This document shows, in pieces, positions 8,301-12,090 of a stretch of 12,090 bases of DNA. This DNA is from Cytophagaceae bacterium. Its GTDB lineage: Bacteria > Bacteroidota > Bacteroidia > Cytophagales > Spirosomataceae. The stretch lies in NCBI GenBank assembly GCA_947461155.1, contig CANHKE010000012.1, positions 1 to 12,090 on the forward strand, in the 5' to 3' direction. The notes below the pieces were generated by a model. That model did not search any database. It was given only the letters and a program-made list of their open reading frames with translations, and was not told the origin of the DNA. The position numbers and the translations under genes are program-made. Each line of letters opens with the position of its first letter. The first letter of the stretch is position 1.

Positions 8301-8879
8301 TTAGCGGGGGAATTTCATTTTATAATCGACAGAAACCTTTCCGCGGGTAATGTCACCTAATTTATTTTTGATCATTCGTTTACGGACTACATTGAGGTGG
8401 TCGGTAAAAAGGATGCCTTCAATGTGATCGTATTCATGTTGGATGATGCGCGCGGCCAAGCCTTCGAATACATCGGTACGCTCTTCGCCCGTTTCTGTCC
8501 AATAGTGGATTTTGACATATTCAGGTCGGAAAACTTCGCCTCGTATGCCCGGAATGGATAAACAACCTTCTTCAAAGCCCCATTCTTCACCTGTTTCGTC
8601 TAAAATAGTTGCGTTAACAAATACCTTTTTGAAGTCAATCAAAGATGGGTCGATATCTTCCTCTTCTTCTCCTTCATTCATGGGTCTTCCATCGACAACG
8701 AACAGGCGGATGTTCATGCCAATTTGTGGGGCAGCTAAGCCAACGCCACTTGCCGCATACATCGTTTCAAACATATCAGCAGATAGTTTAATTAAGTCGA
8801 TGCTGCCAAATGTAATGGGCAGGGCAACTTTACGAAGAACGGGGTCCCCATATGGGATGATTGGATAGATCATGGGCAT
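8301..8879 (-). CDS. def: Peptide deformylase
   Basis: It removes the formyl group from the initiator methionine of nascent proteins at the ribosome, using a bound metal ion (usually Fe2+). All three family motifs are visible in the 192 residues: GVGLAAPQ (45-52), EGCLS (104-108) and HEYDH (148-152). Predicted metal ligands are C106, H148 and H152, with E149 as the general base. An acidic insertion (about 68-79, NEGEEEEDID) lies between motifs one and two. The start is uncertain by two codons: ATG 8879 gives MPMIYPIIPYGDPVL, while ATG 8873 gives MIYPIIPYGDPVL, which looks more like the common family start. It is the first gene of the leftward def-pheT-membrane protein set. No fmt gene is adjacent. 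Confidence 0.97.
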   Translation of the reverse strand: MPMIYPIIPYGDPVLRKVALPITFGSIDLIKLSADMFETMYAASGVGLAAPQIGMNIRLFVVDGRPMNEGEEEEDIDPSLIDFKKVFVNATILDETGEEWGFEEGCLSIPGIRGEVFRPEYVKIHYWTETGEERTDVFEGLAARIIQHEYDHIEGILFTDHLNVVRKRMIKNKLGDITRGKVSVDYKMKFPR

Positions 8880-8886
8880 TTAAAAT

Positions 8887-8918
8887 CAAACGGTAAATTT
8901 AGCGAATTTTCGTGGAAA
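8887..8918 (-). promoter_or_regulatory. Candidate def-pheT promoter
   Basis: On the minus strand TTTC (8918-8915) is followed after 19 bases by TACCGTTTG (8895-8887). This resembles the Bacteroidota TTTG/TAnnTTTG arrangement, with one extra base inside the -7 box. An overlapping alternative is TAAATTTA (8901-8894). Transcription would start at or very near the first def ATG, implying a very short or absent leader, or use of the ATG at 8873. Both boxes deviate from consensus, so the call is tentative. Confidence 0.3.
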
Positions 8919-8977
8919 GCATCGTAATTGCGGTGGATGAATTGTCCGTGGGCTACCGGAATTTCCTTATTTTTTTG

Positions 8978-8984
8978 TATTTTG
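8978..8984 (+). promoter_or_regulatory. Candidate ppa promoter -7 box
   Basis: TATTTTG followed by CG resembles the Bacteroidota -7 element but is one base shorter than TAnnTTTG, and I see no TTTG at the proper -33 distance. It lies 39 bases before the ppa ATG in the 144-base region divergent from def. Position and resemblance are the only support. Confidence 0.3.
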
Positions 8985-9023
8985 CGCCCAGAACAGACCT
9001 AAGTTGAGTAAACAAAAAATCAA

Positions 9024-9641
9024 ATGAATCGTAACTTTTTTAAAGCACATCCATGGCATGGAATCCAAATTGGGGAACAAATGCCAGAACAAGTAACTGC
9101 GTTTATTGAAATCGTACCTACGGATACCGTCAAGTATGAGATTGATAAACAAACGGGATATTTGAAAATTGATCGGCCGCAGAAGTTCTCGAATATTGTT
9201 CCTGCGTTGTATGGTTTTTTACCACAGACGTATTGTGCAGAAGGAATTGCGGAGTTAGCGCGAAAGTATTCGGGTAAGGATATTACGCAAGGAGATGGGG
9301 ATCCATTGGATATTTTGGTGCTTTCGGAACGTGCGATTACCCATGGTGATATTCTTTGTCAAGCGATTCCTATTGGTGGGATTCGTATGATTGATAAAGG
9401 AGAGGCGGATGATAAAATTATAGCGGTGTTAAAGGATGATCCGATTTACGGCAAATGGCGTGATATTTCGGATGCACCCAAGGATATTGTCCAACGTTTG
9501 CGTCATTATTTTTGGACCTATAAAATGTTGCCTGGCGAGACGACATCAAATGCGGTGGATATTGATGACGTGTATGGACGGGAAATTGCCCATGAGGTAA
9601 TTCGTCAGTCACGTGAAGACTACCGTAAAAACTTTGGATAG
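9024..9641 (+). CDS. ppa: Inorganic pyrophosphatase, family I
   Basis: It hydrolyses pyrophosphate to two phosphates in the cytoplasm, pulling forward biosynthetic reactions such as aminoacylation and nucleic acid synthesis. The 205 residues contain the family I signature DGDPLDILVL (91-100), whose aspartates D91, D93 and D96 bind metal. They also contain a second metal-binding stretch, DKGEADDKIIAV (124-135), and the substrate region KYEIDKQTGYLKIDR (37-51). It is somewhat longer than the 175-residue E. coli enzyme; about 20 extra N-terminal residues (FFKAHPWHGIQIGEQMP) precede the core. The ATG at 9024 follows an A-rich stretch rather than a Shine-Dalgarno sequence. It is divergent from def and 69 bases upstream of sppA. 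Confidence 0.96.
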   Translation: MNRNFFKAHPWHGIQIGEQMPEQVTAFIEIVPTDTVKYEIDKQTGYLKIDRPQKFSNIVPALYGFLPQTYCAEGIAELARKYSGKDITQGDGDPLDILVLSERAITHGDILCQAIPIGGIRMIDKGEADDKIIAVLKDDPIYGKWRDISDAPKDIVQRLRHYFWTYKMLPGETTSNAVDIDDVYGREIAHEVIRQSREDYRKNFG

Positions 9642-9659
9642 GCCATTTGACCTATTTTT
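9638..9659 (+). terminator. Weak candidate terminator at the end of ppa
   Basis: ATAGG (9638-9642) pairs with CCTAT (9651-9655). After one C/A mismatch there is a further C-G pair around an ATTT loop, and the stem is followed by five T (9655-9659). The stem overlaps the ppa stop codon and is short and AT-rich, so termination would be partial at best. It may let part of the transcription continue into sppA. Confidence 0.3.
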
Positions 9660-9710
9660 CGCCAAAATTGCGGAATGAATTCGAACTTCGTTTTCTCTAA
9701 ATGATACCCT

Positions 9711-11486
9711 ATGTGGCAATTTGTTAAATATGCGTTTGCAACCGTTTTTGGTTTGTTTCTGTTCTTTTTGATCAGTTTCCTGATTGTGGTTGGGGTTGGT
9801 TCTGCGGTAAGTAGTGCAGATGCTGAATATGAAGTGAAAGAAAATTCGATTTTGAAGCTCGATTTGAATCGGCCAATCGTCGAAAATGCAAGTACGGAGG
9901 ATAGTCCGTTAAGTGACATCCCGAATCCATTCTTTTCCAATACGGATAAACTAGGTCTCATTCAGGTGCTTGCCTCGTTAGAGCGTGCGCGCGTGGATCC
10001 TAATATTAAGGGCATTTACCTCGATGTGAGTTTTCCATTAGCCGGTTATGCGCAGTTGTCTGAAATTCGCGATGCCCTTGCCAAATTCAAAGAGTCAAAG
10101 AAATTCATCTACGCCTATGCGAATTCGTATTCGGAGAAAGGCTATTATTTGGCATCTGTTGCGGACAAAGTGTATTTAAATCCAGCTGGAATTCTTGATT
10201 TCAATGGTATTTCTGTTCAATACATGTTTTTTAAGCGTGCATTTGATAAGCTTGAGATTGAGCCACTTGTTTTTCGTGTGGGTCAATACAAGTCGGCCGT
10301 GGAGCCATTTTTGCGGGAGGATATGAGTCCTGAAAACCGCATGCAAACGCTTTCGTTTATCCAATCCATAAACAAAGAGATTTTTCAAAAGATTGCGGTT
10401 AGTCGTAATATTTCAACGGACCGTTTGAATTCAATTGCAGATTCGTTGCAAGCAATGGATCCGGTGAAGGCTCAAAAAGCAGGATTATTATCGTTAGGTT
10501 ATTGGGATGAATTTGAAGGGCAGTTGCGCGCAGCGACCAAAAAGAAACCAAGCGAAGATTTGACTTACGTTAAATTATCGGATTACTTGAAAGCTAAAAA
10601 TCCAATCGCCGAGGTAGAGGGGACGGCCAAAATTGCTGTGCTTGTGGCTGAGGGTGAAATTGTAGGTACGCGTGGGGGCGATGGGACGATTGGTTCAGAT
10701 GATTTTGTCAAGGAGTTACGCAAGTTGCGTGATAATAAATCAGTGAAGGCGATTGTTTTGCGCATCGATTCGCCAGGCGGGTCTTCATTGGCTTCCGACA
10801 TTATGTGGCGTGAGATTTTATTAGCGAAGAAAGTGAAGCCGGTCATTGCATCGATGTCTACCTATGCCGCTTCGGGTGGTTATTACATGGCGATGGGGAC
10901 GGATGTGATCGTCGCGCAACCTACCACGATAACGGGTTCCATTGGTATTTTTGCCCAGTGGTTGAACCTGGATAATTTCTTCAAAAACAAATTGGGCATT
11001 ACACAGGATCATGTGAATACGCATGCGCATTCGAACTTTTTGAATTCAGCAGGGGCGTTGACCGATTTTGAAAAATCAGTCGTTCAGCGCATGGTAGATC
11101 AGGGCTATGAATCCTTTACGTCAAAAGCTGCGGCTGGTCGTAAAATGTCTTTAGCTCGTTTGAAATCAATTGCGGGAGGCCGCGTTTGGACGGGAGTTCA
11201 GGCAAAACAAATCGGGCTTGTGGATGAATTGGGTGGATTGAATCGAGCGATCGAGATTGCGGCGGATCGTGCGCGTTTGCGCCCTGCTGCCTACAAGGTG
11301 CAAGTTTACCCGAAGGCGAAATCGTTTTTGGATGAAATCGTTTCTTCTGCTTTTTCAGAGTCGTCTATGCAAGAGCGTTTCGTGAAAGAGCACATGCCTT
11401 GGACAAAATCGATTTGGGAGTTAGATCGCATGAAGAAAAGAGAAGGGTTTTTGGCATTAATGCCTTATATGATGGAATTAGATTAG
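9711..11486 (+). CDS. sppA: Signal peptide peptidase SppA, 67K (long) type
   Basis: This membrane-anchored serine protease cleaves signal peptides left in the membrane after secretion. The 591 residues match the long, tandem-domain form found in E. coli (about 618) rather than the short Bacillus form. An N-terminal membrane anchor covers about residues 7-30, with the rest predicted extracytoplasmic. The catalytic dyad is split between the two repeats: lysine K194 in VGQYKSAVEPF (190-200), and serine S388 in AASGGYYMAMG (386-396) after an SPGGSS oxyanion-type turn (354-359). Both residues are present, so the enzyme should be active. ATG 9711 is chosen because the anchor starts directly after it. 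bioB follows 14 bases downstream on the same strand. Confidence 0.96.
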   Translation: MWQFVKYAFATVFGLFLFFLISFLIVVGVGSAVSSADAEYEVKENSILKLDLNRPIVENASTEDSPLSDIPNPFFSNTDKLGLIQVLASLERARVDPNIKGIYLDVSFPLAGYAQLSEIRDALAKFKESKKFIYAYANSYSEKGYYLASVADKVYLNPAGILDFNGISVQYMFFKRAFDKLEIEPLVFRVGQYKSAVEPFLREDMSPENRMQTLSFIQSINKEIFQKIAVSRNISTDRLNSIADSLQAMDPVKAQKAGLLSLGYWDEFEGQLRAATKKKPSEDLTYVKLSDYLKAKNPIAEVEGTAKIAVLVAEGEIVGTRGGDGTIGSDDFVKELRKLRDNKSVKAIVLRIDSPGGSSLASDIMWREILLAKKVKPVIASMSTYAASGGYYMAMGTDVIVAQPTTITGSIGIFAQWLNLDNFFKNKLGITQDHVNTHAHSNFLNSAGALTDFEKSVVQRMVDQGYESFTSKAAAGRKMSLARLKSIAGGRVWTGVQAKQIGLVDELGGLNRAIEIAADRARLRPAAYKVQVYPKAKSFLDEIVSSAFSESSMQERFVKEHMPWTKSIWELDRMKKREGFLALMPYMMELD

Positions 11487-11500
11487 ACATATTGATAAAG

Positions 11501-12090
11501 ATGATTAGAAATAACTGGACACGTGAAGAGGTTGAGCAGATATTCAACCAACCGTTTTTGGATTTAGTGTATCAAGCAGCGACGGTTCACCGTCAGTACC
11601 ATGATCCGAATGAGGTGCAAATTAGTACCCTTTTGTCGATCAAAACGGGTGGATGCCCGGAGGATTGTTCGTACTGTTCACAAGCGGCGCGTTACCACAC
11701 GAATGTGAAGGTGCAAAAGTTGTTGCCTTACGAGGAAGTGATGCAAGCGGCGGTTCGTGCGCAGGACAATGGAAGTTCTCGTTTTTGCATGGGTGCTGCG
11801 TGGCGTGAGGTGCGCGATAATAAAGATTTTGATCGGGTTTTAGACATGGTTAAGGGTGTTAACTCGCTTGGCATGGAGGTGTGTTGCACGCTGGGGATGC
11901 TTTCTGAGGAACAAGCGCAGAAATTGAAAGATGCCGGTTTATATGCCTATAATCACAACATTGATACGAGCGAGGAATACTACGATGATGTGATCTCGAC
12001 GCGTACCTATGATGACCGGTTAGAAACGCTGGGGAATATCCGTAAAGCCAAATTGTCGGTTTGTTCGGGTGGTATCATTGGCATGGGAGA
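11501..12090 (+). CDS. bioB: Biotin synthase (5' part, cut by window edge)
   Basis: This radical-SAM enzyme inserts sulfur into dethiobiotin in the last step of biotin synthesis. The first 196 residues are visible, starting at ATG 11501 (MIRNNWTREEVEQIFNQPFL), and the frame is open to the last base. The radical-SAM cysteines C52, C56 and C59 lie in GGCPEDCSYCSQ. The [2Fe-2S] cluster ligands C96 (RFCMGAAW), C128 (EVCCTLGM) and C188 (SVCSGGI) are present, as are N153 and D155 in YNHNIDT, the region that contacts SAM and dethiobiotin. Numbering is almost identical to E. coli BioB; the fourth cluster ligand, an arginine near 260, is outside the window. Only 14 bases separate it from sppA with no terminator, so cotranscription is likely. 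No BirA-type operator is recognisable before it. Confidence 0.97.
   Translation, partial: MIRNNWTREEVEQIFNQPFLDLVYQAATVHRQYHDPNEVQISTLLSIKTGGCPEDCSYCSQAARYHTNVKVQKLLPYEEVMQAAVRAQDNGSSRFCMGAAWREVRDNKDFDRVLDMVKGVNSLGMEVCCTLGMLSEEQAQKLKDAGLYAYNHNIDTSEEYYDDVISTRTYDDRLETLGNIRKAKLSVCSGGIIGMG

Noticed and set aside
8512..8868. Plus-strand ORF of 118 codons antisense to def
   Set aside because: Its composition (many Ser, Pro and Lys) is the usual by-product of the opposite strand of a conserved gene; def motifs on the other strand explain the sequence.
9701..9727. Eight-codon ORF (ATG ATA CCC TAT ...) overlapping the sppA start in another frame
   Set aside because: It has no ribosome-binding signal, and an ORF this short is expected by chance. 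Nothing suggests an attenuation peptide.
1..12090. Mobile element, CRISPR array, tRNA or toxin-antitoxin pair
   Set aside because: Both strands were read for direct repeats, terminal inverted repeats, tRNA-like ends and small paired genes. Intergenic spaces are all under 150 bases and none holds such a structure.

Overview
This window reads as ordinary chromosomal DNA from a member of the Bacteroidota. It shows no phage, insertion sequence, CRISPR or defence genes, and no rRNA or tRNA. Evidence for the phylum is the C-terminal type IX secretion sorting domain at the left edge, a perfect TAnnTTTG-type -7 box upstream of icd, and the absence of any Shine-Dalgarno sequence before the eight visible gene starts. 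A freshwater Cytophagales-type genome would fit the moderate GC and protein style, but that finer placement is a guess.

Layout from left to right. The 3' end of a secreted Ig-like/T9SS cargo gene (1-582, +) converges on icd, a eukaryote-like NADP-isocitrate dehydrogenase (648-1877, -), with a strong two-way hairpin terminator between them. A 120-base divergent promoter region separates icd from purU (formyl-tetrahydrofolate deformylase) and ffh (SRP GTPase), both on the + strand. ffh converges, with a gap of one base, on a leftward set of three closely packed genes read in the order def (peptide deformylase), pheT (phenylalanyl-tRNA synthetase beta) and an uncharacterised polytopic membrane protein of 544 residues. 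A 144-base divergent region then leads to ppa (inorganic pyrophosphatase), sppA (signal peptide peptidase) and the 5' part of bioB (biotin synthase), which runs off the right edge.

Most genes are housekeeping: central metabolism (icd), one-carbon metabolism (purU), protein synthesis and N-terminal processing (pheT, def), membrane targeting and signal-peptide turnover (ffh, sppA), pyrophosphate removal (ppa) and biotin synthesis (bioB). No single pathway unites them; the links are by strand and spacing. The one gene of unknown function is the 544-residue membrane protein. Its first extracytoplasmic loop carries acidic motifs like those of GT-C glycosyltransferases, and it is the best candidate for something new. 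No stretch over 300 bases lacks a gene; the longest gaps are 120 and 144 bases. I found no convincing novel multi-gene system.
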